In this document: in pieces, positions 17,854 through 27,389 of the stretch
How positions within the stretch are numbered: position 1 is the stretch's first letter
Layout: the number at the start of each line of letters is the position of its first letter
Source: Alphaproteobacteria bacterium
Lineage (GTDB): Bacteria; Pseudomonadota; Alphaproteobacteria; RF32; CAG-239
Length of the DNA stretch: 57,038 nt
Direction of reading: 5' to 3'
NCBI GenBank assembly: GCA_017528205.1
Contig: JAFXPE010000025.1
Span: 1 to 57,038, forward strand
Position numbers and translations under genes: made by a program
Notes under the pieces: model-generated
Database searches by the model: none
What the model was told of the DNA's origin: nothing
The model's input: the letters and a program-made list of their open reading frames with translations, nothing else

Positions 17854-19185
17854 TTAAGTTCTGCCTATACGTCCTCTGATTGTTGTTTGTTGAGCATAGC
17901 GTTTTGTTTGTCCCTTTTTCTTAGATATTTTGCCCTTTGAACGCGGATTATTTACCCGCGGATTCGGATATTGATGATATGCCGTTTGATTTTCGGCTCT
18001 GACGAATCCGTCTACGTTGCCCTGTGCTTCCATAATTTTGCCTGCCGCCAGTTCCGCCGATTTCATATTTATATTTAAAATTGAATTATAAACATCTTGC
18101 GTGGTCAAAAACACATGCGAGCTGTTTTCTCTGGTATATTGGTAACCGATTTTCAAAACGGTGGTAGAGGCAAGCGTGGAATTTTTGGTGAAAAACACTT
18201 GCGGCTTGGCGGCATAATGACCTTTGCTACCGCGATTTCCGGTAATATTCGCATTTCGATTCTTATCCGAAACATCACGCGCCGGACTGTACCAATATTT
18301 TTTGCCACTGGGCGCTTCATATTCCTTAAGCAAATTGCGATTGCCGGAGCCGGTAATAAAAATATGACCGGCGTACGCTCCCGGCCCTCTGCCGAAAACG
18401 GTAACCGCACCAGGAATAACTTTATCCATATTATCAAATGTGGTTGTAAGTTCAACAACATTCGGGCATTTACGCAACCATTCCGCACCTTCACAGGCGA
18501 AAGTTCCTTCCATATAGGCAATCGGCTTTGTCCCCATCAAAATGTGCTTTACCCAGCTGTAACACTGTCCGCCCGGACCGTTAGCCTCCTTTACGGCCGA
18601 ACGTTCCAACTCCACACCCATACTGTCGGTTTTGGCGCGCAACATATCTTCAGCATCCATCACATAATTTTTCAAACCGGCTTCCAACGCGCAAACCCGA
18701 TGACTGGTTAAATGTATTTTTTGCAAATTGGCAATATCTTCGGGTGTCAGCGCATTATGATTGCCGTTTTCACGCTGAATACGTTGCCAAGTTTGCACCA
18801 TATCCGCTCCTTCCGTAGTTGTTTCCCACGGTGTGTCGTTATCAGCAGCTTTAACTTCGGGTGCAATAACATCCACCACAACAAACGGATCCTTATCGGT
18901 TGAGTCTTCTTCAAATGCCGGGTGTTCCACCCACGCGCTGGTAATACCGAACGTATCTTCTTCCTCTGTGGCAAAATAAAGTTCGGGTTTTTGCTGTTTT
19001 TGGGCTTCTTCAAAGGTTATGGTTTTTTCTTCGGTTGCGGTTGTTGATTTAGCAACCGCATCATTACCATATATGGTCTCCATAAAATTATCCTTTTTTT
19101 CCAAAACCGAAGTCTGCGCCTTTGCCTTAAACGTAGCCGCCGTTGCCAAAGTTAACGCGATAAATGTACCATAGATATTTTTCAT
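17854..19185 (-). CDS. Secreted CHAP/NlpC-like peptidoglycan amidase or endopeptidase (443 aa)
   Basis: The start at 19185 is chosen because the signal peptide (residues 1-24) begins there and GGATGGCGAG lies just upstream; the frame extends 18 codons further. After an acidic linker (about 50-125), residues 200-290 have the CHAP layout: a Cys nucleophile in GGQCYSWVKH (C208), then GAVTVFG and a His in AGHIFITGSG (H274). Such enzymes cleave the peptide part of murein. The C-terminus is basic and Lys/Arg/Gly-rich, perhaps for binding wall or nucleic acid. It is the first gene of a two-gene operon with the lysozyme. Confidence 0.75.
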   Translation of the reverse strand: MKNIYGTFIALTLATAATFKAKAQTSVLEKKDNFMETIYGNDAVAKSTTATEEKTITFEEAQKQQKPELYFATEEEDTFGITSAWVEHPAFEEDSTDKDPFVVVDVIAPEVKAADNDTPWETTTEGADMVQTWQRIQRENGNHNALTPEDIANLQKIHLTSHRVCALEAGLKNYVMDAEDMLRAKTDSMGVELERSAVKEANGPGGQCYSWVKHILMGTKPIAYMEGTFACEGAEWLRKCPNVVELTTTFDNMDKVIPGAVTVFGRGPGAYAGHIFITGSGNRNLLKEYEAPSGKKYWYSPARDVSDKNRNANITGNRGSKGHYAAKPQVFFTKNSTLASTTVLKIGYQYTRENSSHVFLTTQDVYNSILNINMKSAELAAGKIMEAQGNVDGFVRAENQTAYHQYPNPRVNNPRSKGKISKKKGQTKRYAQQTTIRGRIGRT

Positions 19186-19210
19186 TTTACTCTCGCCATC
19201 CTTTTTGTCA

Positions 19211-19239
19211 AATTTACCACTATTTTTTAATAAATGCAA
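19211..19239 (-). promoter_or_regulatory. Promoter of the CHAP-lysozyme operon
   Basis: TTGCAT (19239-19234) and TAAATT (19216-19211) on the minus strand with a 17-bp spacer, about 25 bp before the start codon. Confidence 0.55.
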
Positions 19240-19286
19240 GTATTTTCTCTTATTTTTATATGTTTTTTTTCACGCAAAATATTTGC

Positions 19287-19315
19287 TTGAAATTCATTAT
19301 ACTTTTGACTATAAA
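19287..19315 (+). promoter_or_regulatory. Promoter of apt
   Basis: TTGAAA (19287-19292) and TATAAA (19310-19315) with a 17-bp spacer; apt starts about 35 bp downstream after CAGAGG. Confidence 0.65.
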
Positions 19316-19350
19316 AGGTATGTTTCGGTTTTATCATACAGAGGTTAAAA

Positions 19351-19875
19351 ATGAGTTTGTCCGACATAAAAAATTCTATTCGCAATATTCCGAATCACCC
19401 GAAACCGGGGATTCAATTCAAAGATATTACCACGGCGATGAAACAGCCGAATGTTATGCGTGAAATTATTGATATGCTGGCAGCGCATTTTGCCGAAGCA
19501 AAAATTGATTATGTGGTGGGAATTGAGGCACGCGGATTTATTTTTGGGGCAGCTCTTGCTTATAAGCTCGGTTGCGGTTTTGTGCCGGTGCGCAAACCGG
19601 GAAAATTGCCGGCGAAAACTATTGCCGAAGAGTATGCCTTGGAATACGGCACGGATAAGTTGGAAATTCATCAAGATGCTTTGCAAAAGGGTGACAGAGT
19701 GCTTATTGTTGATGATTTAATCGCCATCGGCGGAACTGCTGAAGCTGCTGCAAAATTGGTGCAAAAACTCGGTGCCGAAATTGTGGCATTTGCTTTTGTT
19801 ATTGAGCTGCTCGAACTCGACGGACGTGCTAAATTGGAGCCTGTTGCCGAAGTTTATTCTTTGGTACAATATTAA
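19351..19875 (+). CDS. apt: Adenine phosphoribosyltransferase
   Basis: The 174-aa enzyme converts adenine and PRPP to AMP (purine salvage). It shows the family start ([18 protein letters not shown]), the [12 protein letters not shown] segment and the PRPP-binding loop [13 protein letters not shown] at about residues 116-128. The usual ATGGT of that loop reads AIGGT here, a mild change. It is a single gene with its own promoter, and its stop codon overlaps that of the convergent glgA. Confidence 0.95.
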   Translation: MSLSDIKNSIRNIPNHPKPGIQFKDITTAMKQPNVMREIIDMLAAHFAEAKIDYVVGIEARGFIFGAALAYKLGCGFVPVRKPGKLPAKTIAEEYALEYGTDKLEIHQDALQKGDRVLIVDDLIAIGGTAEAAAKLVQKLGAEIVAFAFVIELLELDGRAKLEPVAEVYSLVQY

Positions 19876-21905
19876 ATCAAACCGGTTTTGAACAATTTAA
19901 AATATTTATAAACCGAACCGTCGGCCGACGACCAACTGAAGTCATCTTGCATAGCTTTTTGTTGCATTTTGTGCATTATATCCGGCGCCACATAAAAACA
20001 GCGAATCGCCTTTTCTAACGCCGCTTCATAAGCATTAAGATTGTTTTGCAATTTTTGCGCCATGGCATTAGAGCCATAAATTCGCTCTCCGCCGGCAAAG
20101 AAAGCCTCGGTTCTGAAGCCGTCAACTCCGTCTTCGATAGTGTCAACCAAACCACCGGTAGAAGTTGCTATCGGCAGCGCACCCTTGGCCATGGCCTCCA
20201 TTTGCGTTAAACCGCACGGCTCAAAATACGACGGCATCATATAAAAATCGGCCGCCAGTTGTACGGAATACGCAAACTCATCTTTGTAACCCCGAAACAC
20301 GAAAATGCGCTTGGCAAAATCACGAAACATTTGCTTGGCATTATCTTTCAGCATCATCAAATCGCTGTACAAATCTTTGTTTCCGGCACCGCCCAAAATG
20401 AAAATCGGGAAATTATCCGGCGCATTTTTATAGCGGTCGATAATGTGCAAAATGGCGTGAATCGCCATATCATAGCCTTTTTGCTCTACCATCCGGCTGG
20501 TCATGCAAATTACCGGAATTTTATCGATTTCGGTAGCAAGCGAGGCAATGTCATCAAACTTATACAAATCAATCAACGGAATCATCTGTTCTTTATATTT
20601 TTCGTCGGTAGCCAATCTTGAAAGCAATTTCAGACATTCGCGCTTGTTGTGCAATTTAATGTTCAAACTGTTTTCATCATAAAACTTAAAATCCGTAACT
20701 TTGAAATATTCGTTTATTTCTTTGATTTTTTTAGCATTCGGCGAAATCAAACGCTTTTCGTAACCGTTAACTATACCAAAAAAGTTACGATAGTTTTTGC
20801 GAATTTTCAAAATATCACGAAAATCAAATCCGAAACTTTTGTCGGAAGAAACCTCCTCCATATAATTTTTGGAAACGGTGATAATCCGGTCGGCCAAGTG
20901 CATATTGCTGGCGGCCTGATTGTAAGTATCGCTGACAATCAAGGTGTTTTGAGTGCGCGGATTGCTGTTTTTTACCGCTTTGGCGTTTTTAAATACCAAG
21001 GTTGCCAAATCTTCGTAAAGCGAGTTTAAAATGCGCGAGGTGTTGTTGTAATCCCAACCCTGATACCCCATGTGGTGAGCAATGTGAATTACCGGAATAT
21101 TCTTGATTTTTCGGGCATTTTCCAGAGAAATACGCCCTACTCGAGCCTTAGCCAAGGTCAAATATTTGGTCAATCCGGACAGCGCGCCGCTGTGCCAATC
21201 ATTGGCGATTAAAATGTTAGGCAATTGCATAAACGTTTCTTGCTTTGTCGCCAAAATCTCCAAAATTTGATACACAACTTTGGAGAAGAACGCAAAGCGT
21301 TCCACCTCGTCCACGCCGTTTTTGTTGAGAACGTAGCATCCGGTTTGGCCGGAAGGATTTTTTTCTGCCGGATCAATGCCGAAAAAGTGGTCGCACCGCA
21401 AAAAGTAATAAGTTACACCGTTAAATTCGCCCTCATAAATATCGGCAGCAAATTCGCGCAACTTTAACTTGCCGGCAAACATTAACTTAACGGTTTTAAT
21501 TTTTTTGACTTTAACGCTACGACTTTCGGCGCCGATGTAAACATCGTCTTTTAATTCGGCTTTTTTCTTGCCGGTATCGCCCAAATACATCGGGGTTATG
21601 ATTTTGATGCCGTGGCCGTCTTTATTAAAAAGCGCATTAAAATTTTCCGGCAATTCGGAAGCCACCATGCCCAAGCCGCCGCATTTCATAAAGGTTGCGG
21701 TTTCCGCGCTTATCATCCAGGCATCAACTTTATCTATTTGCGGCCATTGTCCGCCGTTAAGGCATTGGCGTTTTGCCGTGTTTTGAATTTCTGCAATAAT
21801 CTCGTTTGCCGGAACTCCGTAGTTCACAATAAACTTTTTTTTGTTAAAGCTGGTCGGTAAAAATTCAAACACTTTATGTCCGGCACCGATTACAACTGCA
21901 CACAT
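19872..21905 (-). CDS. glgA: Glycogen synthase, GT5 family (enlarged, 677 aa)
   Basis: This GT-B glycosyltransferase should transfer glucose from ADP-glucose to growing glycogen. Seen motifs are [16 protein letters not shown] (residues 67-82, equivalent to the K-x-G-G-L donor site), HHMGYQGWD, and the C-terminal acceptor block [18 protein letters not shown] with STGGLVDT. At 677 aa it is about 200 residues longer than typical GlgA. The extra length is an N-terminal extension (about 60 aa) and insertions in the middle, around 310-440. No glgB, glgC or glgP lies nearby. It overlaps apt by 4 bp at the stops. GT5 membership is firm; substrate is inferred. Confidence 0.85.
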   Translation of the reverse strand: MCAVVIGAGHKVFEFLPTSFNKKKFIVNYGVPANEIIAEIQNTAKRQCLNGGQWPQIDKVDAWMISAETATFMKCGGLGMVASELPENFNALFNKDGHGIKIITPMYLGDTGKKKAELKDDVYIGAESRSVKVKKIKTVKLMFAGKLKLREFAADIYEGEFNGVTYYFLRCDHFFGIDPAEKNPSGQTGCYVLNKNGVDEVERFAFFSKVVYQILEILATKQETFMQLPNILIANDWHSGALSGLTKYLTLAKARVGRISLENARKIKNIPVIHIAHHMGYQGWDYNNTSRILNSLYEDLATLVFKNAKAVKNSNPRTQNTLIVSDTYNQAASNMHLADRIITVSKNYMEEVSSDKSFGFDFRDILKIRKNYRNFFGIVNGYEKRLISPNAKKIKEINEYFKVTDFKFYDENSLNIKLHNKRECLKLLSRLATDEKYKEQMIPLIDLYKFDDIASLATEIDKIPVICMTSRMVEQKGYDMAIHAILHIIDRYKNAPDNFPIFILGGAGNKDLYSDLMMLKDNAKQMFRDFAKRIFVFRGYKDEFAYSVQLAADFYMMPSYFEPCGLTQMEAMAKGALPIATSTGGLVDTIEDGVDGFRTEAFFAGGERIYGSNAMAQKLQNNLNAYEAALEKAIRCFYVAPDIMHKMQQKAMQDDFSWSSADGSVYKYFKLFKTGLI

Positions 21906-22058
21906 ATTCGACCTCTTTGCTAAAAATTATGAACTGCGACGATCAATATATACCTTTTATTTGTAACGTTCAACAAAAAAACGCCTCTTGACTTATGAAA
22001 TATTAAACACTAAGTTTGATATTAGAGCTATGAATGTTTTATTATGAAGAGGAATAAA

Positions 22059-22625
22059 ATGTCTGATAAAAAAAATTTACACCAAGAAGAGCAAGATTGC
22101 GAAATGACCGAAAACATTGAAAAAACAGCCGACAACGAAGCATCTGAAGCACCAGAAGTCGATGAATTGACCGCACTTAAAGAAGAAAATGCCAAACTTA
22201 AAGATGCTTATTTACGCGCCTGCGCCGAAACCGAAAATACCAAAAAAAGATGTATGCAGGAAATTGAAAAAAATTCCAAATTTGCCCTTTCCTCTTTTGC
22301 CAAAGAGCTTTTGAGCGTGGCGGATAATTTGCATCGCGCCGTAACTTCCGTTAAAAAAACCGACTGCAAAGAATGCGAATCTTTATTGCAAGGTGTGGTG
22401 ATGACACAAAAAGAACTCACCAAGGTTTTTGAAAAATTCGGCATCAAAAAAATTGACAGTTTGGATAAGGTTTTCGACCCTAATTTCGAACAGGTGGTGC
22501 AAGAAGTTGACGACCCTTCAAAGCCGGCGGGCACTGTGGTTGCCGAACTGCAATCGGCTTATTTGATTAACGACCGTATTTTGCGCGAGGCAATTGTGGT
22601 GGTTACCAAGGGCGGAAAAAAGTAG
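22059..22625 (+). CDS. grpE: Nucleotide exchange factor GrpE
   Basis: GrpE releases ADP from DnaK. The product has the acidic N-terminus, a long helix (LKEENAKLKDAYLRACAETE), the ADNLHRAV segment and the C-terminal beta-domain with V-x-E-x-Q-x-A-Y and RPA-like RILREA endings. The second ATG (22059) is chosen because the first overlaps GAAGAGG, which then serves as ribosome-binding site. dnaK and hrcA are not adjacent, and no CIRCE element is seen. A candidate promoter TTGACT-17-TAAGTT lies at about 21989-22017. Confidence 0.93.
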   Translation: MSDKKNLHQEEQDCEMTENIEKTADNEASEAPEVDELTALKEENAKLKDAYLRACAETENTKKRCMQEIEKNSKFALSSFAKELLSVADNLHRAVTSVKKTDCKECESLLQGVVMTQKELTKVFEKFGIKKIDSLDKVFDPNFEQVVQEVDDPSKPAGTVVAELQSAYLINDRILREAIVVVTKGGKK

Positions 22626-22661
22626 TTTTCCCCGCTTCGGCATAAAAAAGTTTTATTTCAG

Positions 22662-22691
22662 AGTCCGACGGTGTTGTCGGACTTATTTTTT
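22662..22691 (+). terminator. Terminator of grpE
   Basis: AGTCCGAC (22662-22669) and GTCGGACT (22676-22683) enclose a 6-nt loop and are followed by TATTTTTT. Confidence 0.85.
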
Positions 22692-22737
22692 GTTGTATAT
22701 CTTGCAAATATTTGTTTTATTCCGCAAAATATACGGC

Positions 22738-22743
22738 TATACT
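22738..22743 (+). promoter_or_regulatory. -10 element placing the lptF transcript start at its ATG
   Basis: TATACT ends 7 nt before the lptF ATG, so transcription would begin at or within 1-2 nt of the A of ATG. The grpE terminator just upstream means a promoter must lie in the intervening 60 bp. No good -35 is seen at 17 bp. Confidence 0.4.
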
Positions 22744-22750
22744 TGCGCCT

Positions 22751-23878
22751 ATGAGAATATTGAACAGATATATCGCAAAGCAGATTATTGTCGGTTTTTT
22801 GCTGATTTCTTTTTCGCTGTTGGCAATGCTGTGGCTGACACAATCGCTTAAGTTTGTGGAAATGGTTACCAGACAGGGTTTGCCGGTTTATTTATTTGTG
22901 CAAATGACTTCGCTTTTGATGCCGCGAATATTCAACATTTTATCGCCGATTGCCCTGTTTGTGGCGGTTTTGTTTGTGTATAACCGTCTGATTGCCGACC
23001 GCGAGTTGGTGGTAATGCAATCGGCCGGCATAAGCCCGTGGAGAAATGCTCAGGCGGCGATATTTGTCGGCATTTTGCTGTCGATTTTCGGGGTTTATGT
23101 CATAAATTTCACCATTCCGCAGGCCGAACAAAAATTTCGCGAGTTGGAATGGCGGGTACGCAATAATCTCACGCAATCCGTGTTCCGCGAGGGCGAATTC
23201 ACAACCTTAAGAAACGGTGTAACCGTGTTTATCGATAAACACGAAGGCGACGGCTCGGTTTCGGGAATTTTTGTCAGCGACGAAAGCAAACCGGAATTGA
23301 AGGTTACTTTAACCGCGGAAAAAGGCAGAATCGTTCAAACCCCGAAAGGGCCACGAATCTTGTTTATCAACGGTGTCAGACAAGAATTGAATAAGAAAAC
23401 CAATAAATTCAATATGCTTTCGTTTTCGCGCTATTCGGCGGAATTTAATTCCGGTGCCGGCGCCAAAAGAAAAGAGCAAACCGTCAGAGAAAAAACTTTT
23501 TTGGAATTGATAAATGCGTCCAAAGACAAGTCTTTGTCCGCGCAAGACGTGCGTAAATTTACGGTTGAGGGACATCGACGCATATTGTATCCTTTTTTCA
23601 ATTTGGTATTGGCCTTGTTGGCTTGTACCGGCTTGCTGATTTGCAATTTCAACCGCCGCGGACAAACAAAAATCATTGCCGCGGAAGTTATTTGCATGAT
23701 TGTCGTCAGCGGCAACGACCTGGCTTTGACCAACTTGGCCGGCCGCTCGTTGTATTTTTTGCCGATGCTGTATGCCAACTGTTTGGTTCCGCTTTTGCTT
23801 TGCTTATATTTGCTTTTGTTTTACAATCCGTTTTATTGGCATCATCATAAATCAGAGGACTTAAGATATGAAAAATGA
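22751..23878 (+). CDS. lptF: LPS export permease LptF
   Basis: The 375-aa YjgP/YjgQ-family protein has two hydrophobic blocks. The N-terminal one carries three membrane spans (residues 10-125). A periplasmic beta-jellyroll follows (about 135-270), then three C-terminal spans (about 280-370). R-E-L-V-V-M-Q-S-A-G-I-S after span 2 is the family's coupling-helix signature. With LptG and the ATPase LptB it extracts LPS from the inner membrane. The start is the ATG at 22751, since the family begins M-R-I-L-x-R-Y-I; no ribosome-binding site precedes it. It overlaps lptD by 11 bp. lptG, usually next, is absent here. Confidence 0.9.
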   Translation: MRILNRYIAKQIIVGFLLISFSLLAMLWLTQSLKFVEMVTRQGLPVYLFVQMTSLLMPRIFNILSPIALFVAVLFVYNRLIADRELVVMQSAGISPWRNAQAAIFVGILLSIFGVYVINFTIPQAEQKFRELEWRVRNNLTQSVFREGEFTTLRNGVTVFIDKHEGDGSVSGIFVSDESKPELKVTLTAEKGRIVQTPKGPRILFINGVRQELNKKTNKFNMLSFSRYSAEFNSGAGAKRKEQTVREKTFLELINASKDKSLSAQDVRKFTVEGHRRILYPFFNLVLALLACTGLLICNFNRRGQTKIIAAEVICMIVVSGNDLALTNLAGRSLYFLPMLYANCLVPLLLCLYLLLFYNPFYWHHHKSEDLRYEK

Positions 23879-26177
23879 CCGTTTAAAATTCGTCATCTTT
23901 AGCTTTGCGCTCAGCGCCGTTGTTGCGCATCCGGCCTCGGCTGTCAGGGAAGCCGGAGAGCTTATACGCGAAGAAGAGCCGAAAAGTCCGGAAACCACTT
24001 TTTATGTTGCCAACAACATAACCGATATTACCAATGTGGCGAAAAAAGCAACTCCGGAAGCCGAGCAAAACGATGAAGCCATAGATTTTTCCGCCGATGA
24101 AATGACCAACGACGATAAAAACAAAATCGTTACCGCATCCGGCAACGTGGAAGTTTTGTATAACGGTATGCGACTGACCACGGATAAAATTATTTATGAC
24201 GAAAACGCCGATACGTTGACCGCTGTCGGCAATGTAAAGATTTATACCGCCGACGGCTCGATTATTGACGGCGACAAGGTTATGCTTTCCGATAATATGA
24301 GCGTCGGAGAAATGGAGCACATTAAAGTTTTGCTCAAAGATAAATCTCACGTTAAAGCCCGCTATTTCAGAAAGAAAAACAATCACACCAAAGTTATGCG
24401 CCACGCCAAATACACGGCTTGCGATTTGTGCGAAGGCAAGTTCCCGTTGTGGCATATCAGCGCCAAAAAAGTTCAACATAATGAAACGGATCAAAACGTT
24501 TATTATAACAACGCGATTGTGCATATTAAGGGTGTTCCGGTATTTTATACGCCGTTTTTAACCCATCCGGACCCAATGGTTAAGCGCCGTTCCGGTTTGT
24601 TGGCACCGACCATCGGCAGTTCCAGCTATTTGGATGCTTTTATTCAACCGCGTTATTTTTGGGCGGTAAACGACCAAACCAACGTTTTGTTTTCGCCGAT
24701 ATATTCGACCAAGAAAGATTTTATTTGGAACGGCGAATATTCGCATTATTTTTATAATGCCTACACCGAAATCACCGGTTCCTACATGAAAGATTATCCG
24801 GATAACCGAGACAAATTCAAAAATCGCCCGAGCCACCGCGGACACTTGTTTGCTTCCGGCAGATACGATATTAACGATAACTGGCGCATGAAATATAATT
24901 TGAAATATGTCTCAGATTATATTTATTTGAAAGACTTGAATTTGCCGAACAATTCCGACGCTTGGCTGACTTCGGACATTAAATTCGAACGTTTTTCGGG
25001 ACGAGACTATGTTTCGATTGAGGCGTATTATTACAAGATTTTAAGTTATAACCTGCATAGCCGCAATATTCGCCAGTTTGAAATGCTGGATAAAAACAAA
25101 CCGATTGTTGCACCGTTGACGGAGGCGGAATTTTATTCTAAACCGCTGATTTGGGGCTCTTATTTGAAAAACAACTTCAGTACGGCTTCCATATATCATC
25201 AAAACGGCTCGCAAAATCAGCGCGTAACTTCAATCAACGCTTGGGAATTGCCGCTGACCACCAAGTATGGCGAAAAATATCGCTTTACGGCATCGCTCAA
25301 GTCTGATGTTTATTATGTAAATCGTTATCAATATTCCGATAGCAACACTTATACCGGAACCACGGCGCGCGTATTTCCGCAAGTGGGTATGGAGTGGCAT
25401 TTGCCGTTTGTTCGCGCCACCAGCTCGTCGCGCCAAATTATTGAGCCGGTTGTGGTGGCAGTTGCGGCTCCGGACGGCGGCAATAAAAAAGATAAAATAC
25501 CGAATAATGACAGCGAAGATGTTTATCTCGACGATACCAACGTGCTCGATTTAGACCGCTACGCCGGCTATGATCGTAACGATACCGGAAGCCGCGTCAG
25601 CTATGGTTTTCGCTGGAATTCTTACGGCAATTTCTTCGGTCGCACTTCCGCCTTTATTGCCCAAAGTTTCGAGCGCAACAAAGAAGCCAGCTTTGTTCAG
25701 GGATTGGATAACCGTCATGCCACTCAATTCAGCGATTTGGTCGGCCGTATCAATGCCACACCGAACGAATACTTGAATTTAAATTATCGTTTTCGTCTTG
25801 ACAAAGATACTTTAGATGCTAAATACAGTGAGCTCAGCACCAGCATCGGTCCGGCGTTTTTGCGCTTTAATGTTTCGTATATTTTCTTGGAAGGCAATAC
25901 TCATTATAATAATCTTTACTCGGAGCGAAAAGAAATATATACTTCCATCAGTTCGCAAATTTCCGAACACTGGTACGCTTCGCTGTTTAACTTGAAAGAC
26001 CTGACAAAAAAGTATCGCGGGCGTTTGGAACACGGCGGAAAAGTTGCGTACGAAGACGAATGCTTCAAGTGGGATTTGATGTTCAGAAAATATAACACCA
26101 ACAATCCTAACTTGGATAACGATTACGAATTCAGTTTAACTTTTTATTTGAAAACAATTGGCGGTTTTGGTTCTTAG
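23868..26177 (+). CDS. lptD: LPS assembly outer-membrane protein LptD
   Basis: The 769-aa product has a signal peptide (about 1-25). An OstA/LptA-like periplasmic jellyroll follows (about 80-190; SGNVEVLYNGMRLTTDKI and VGNVKIYTADGSI). The motif TACDLCEGKFPLWHI with two Cys precedes the barrel, which occupies most of residues 220-769 as alternating aromatic beta-strands. LptD with lipoprotein LptE inserts LPS in the outer leaflet. The gene overlaps the end of lptF and is followed after 15 bp by surA, its known folding chaperone. Confidence 0.93.
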   Translation: MKNDRLKFVIFSFALSAVVAHPASAVREAGELIREEEPKSPETTFYVANNITDITNVAKKATPEAEQNDEAIDFSADEMTNDDKNKIVTASGNVEVLYNGMRLTTDKIIYDENADTLTAVGNVKIYTADGSIIDGDKVMLSDNMSVGEMEHIKVLLKDKSHVKARYFRKKNNHTKVMRHAKYTACDLCEGKFPLWHISAKKVQHNETDQNVYYNNAIVHIKGVPVFYTPFLTHPDPMVKRRSGLLAPTIGSSSYLDAFIQPRYFWAVNDQTNVLFSPIYSTKKDFIWNGEYSHYFYNAYTEITGSYMKDYPDNRDKFKNRPSHRGHLFASGRYDINDNWRMKYNLKYVSDYIYLKDLNLPNNSDAWLTSDIKFERFSGRDYVSIEAYYYKILSYNLHSRNIRQFEMLDKNKPIVAPLTEAEFYSKPLIWGSYLKNNFSTASIYHQNGSQNQRVTSINAWELPLTTKYGEKYRFTASLKSDVYYVNRYQYSDSNTYTGTTARVFPQVGMEWHLPFVRATSSSRQIIEPVVVAVAAPDGGNKKDKIPNNDSEDVYLDDTNVLDLDRYAGYDRNDTGSRVSYGFRWNSYGNFFGRTSAFIAQSFERNKEASFVQGLDNRHATQFSDLVGRINATPNEYLNLNYRFRLDKDTLDAKYSELSTSIGPAFLRFNVSYIFLEGNTHYNNLYSERKEIYTSISSQISEHWYASLFNLKDLTKKYRGRLEHGGKVAYEDECFKWDLMFRKYNTNNPNLDNDYEFSLTFYLKTIGGFGS

Positions 26178-26192
26178 CCTAAAGGAGATAAA

Positions 26193-27389
26193 ATGAAAAA
26201 AACAACATTATTGATTACGACATTTTTGTTATTAACCCCAAACGTTTGGGCACAAGACGTTGATGTTCATGAAATAGATTCGGAAACCCGCTCGCAACCG
26301 AACACCAATTCGCTGATGTTTCGCCGCAATGCCGAACAATACAGAATGTTGAGCAACGAACAAAAAGCAGAAATAGAGAGACAAAGAGAAGAAGCCCGCA
26401 AACAAGCTGAGGAATATGAACGCAAAAGAGCCGAATATGAGCGCTATGTTGCGGAAATGGAGGCTCGTAAACGTGCCGAGGAAGAGGCCGCCAGACAGCG
26501 CGCCGAAGAACTTAAGCCGATTACGCTCTTTGGCAATAAGCTCAAGATATATGCTTTGGTAAACGGCGAAGTTATTACCAGCAGCGATATGCAAAGCCGC
26601 ATCAATGCCTTTATTTTGACTACCGGAATTCCGTATAATGCCAAAACCAAATCCATGATTACCAGCCGCGTTTTGCAAGGTGCAATTGATGAAAAGTTGA
26701 AAATTCAGGAAGCCAAAAAGAATAATATTCGCGTTACGCAACACGAAATTAAAAAGGCCGTGCAAGACTTTGAAAAGGCTAACGGCATGCAACCGGGACA
26801 GTTGCGTCAGGTTTTGGCCGAAGGCAATGTGCGTATGAATGTGTGGACCTCGCAGTTGGAATCCGATATTGCGTGGAAAAAGCTTATTTCCAACAAGGTA
26901 ATGGGGCGCGTTTCGGTCAGCGAAGCCGATATCAGCCGCGCTTATGACGATATCAAAAAAGATATGTCCACGGCCAAAAAATTGGTTTCGGAAATCGTTA
27001 TTCCGAAGAAAGATGCCAAAGATTTGAACCAGTTGGCCGAAGTTTTGCGCAACGATCCGCGTTTTGAGTTATACGCCATGCAATTTTCGCAAAGCCCGAG
27101 CGCGGCAAACGGCGGTCATCTCGGCTGGGTAACCAAAGGCCAATTGCCGGATGTGTTGGAAAAAGCGCTGGCCAATATGAAAGAAGGCGGCGTATCTTCC
27201 CCAATTGCTTACGGTAACGATTATTACATTTTGAAACTGGAAAAAATATTCAATCCGGAAAGAGATGCCAAATCTTTGCCGGGCAAAAACGAAGTCCGCG
27301 CTTATTTGCAAAACAAAAAATTGGAAGAATATTCCATAAAATATATGAAAGATTTGCGTAACAAGGCTTTGATTGAAAAGAAGATTTAA
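26193..27389 (+). CDS. surA: Periplasmic chaperone/peptidyl-prolyl isomerase SurA
   Basis: The 398-aa product has a signal peptide (1-20), an unusual highly charged coiled-coil block (about 50-105, Glu/Lys/Arg-rich), the SurA N-terminal chaperone domain (ALVNGEVITSSDMQSRI to about 250) and one parvulin (PpiC) domain (about 260-370; FSQSPSAANGGHLGWV). Classical SurA has two parvulin domains, though many alphaproteobacterial forms have one. It helps fold outer-membrane proteins such as LptD, its upstream neighbour. Its stop codon overlaps the rsmA start (TAATG). Confidence 0.88.
   Translation: MKKTTLLITTFLLLTPNVWAQDVDVHEIDSETRSQPNTNSLMFRRNAEQYRMLSNEQKAEIERQREEARKQAEEYERKRAEYERYVAEMEARKRAEEEAARQRAEELKPITLFGNKLKIYALVNGEVITSSDMQSRINAFILTTGIPYNAKTKSMITSRVLQGAIDEKLKIQEAKKNNIRVTQHEIKKAVQDFEKANGMQPGQLRQVLAEGNVRMNVWTSQLESDIAWKKLISNKVMGRVSVSEADISRAYDDIKKDMSTAKKLVSEIVIPKKDAKDLNQLAEVLRNDPRFELYAMQFSQSPSAANGGHLGWVTKGQLPDVLEKALANMKEGGVSSPIAYGNDYYILKLEKIFNPERDAKSLPGKNEVRAYLQNKKLEEYSIKYMKDLRNKALIEKKI

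Noticed and set aside
21985..22058. Heat-shock (sigma32) promoter or CIRCE element before grpE
   Set aside because: The -35-like CTTGAC is present, but no sigma32 -10 (CCCCAT-like) or CIRCE inverted repeat is found.
23883..24524. Minus-strand 213-aa frame within lptD
   Set aside because: It is antisense to lptD, which has a full domain match and operon context.
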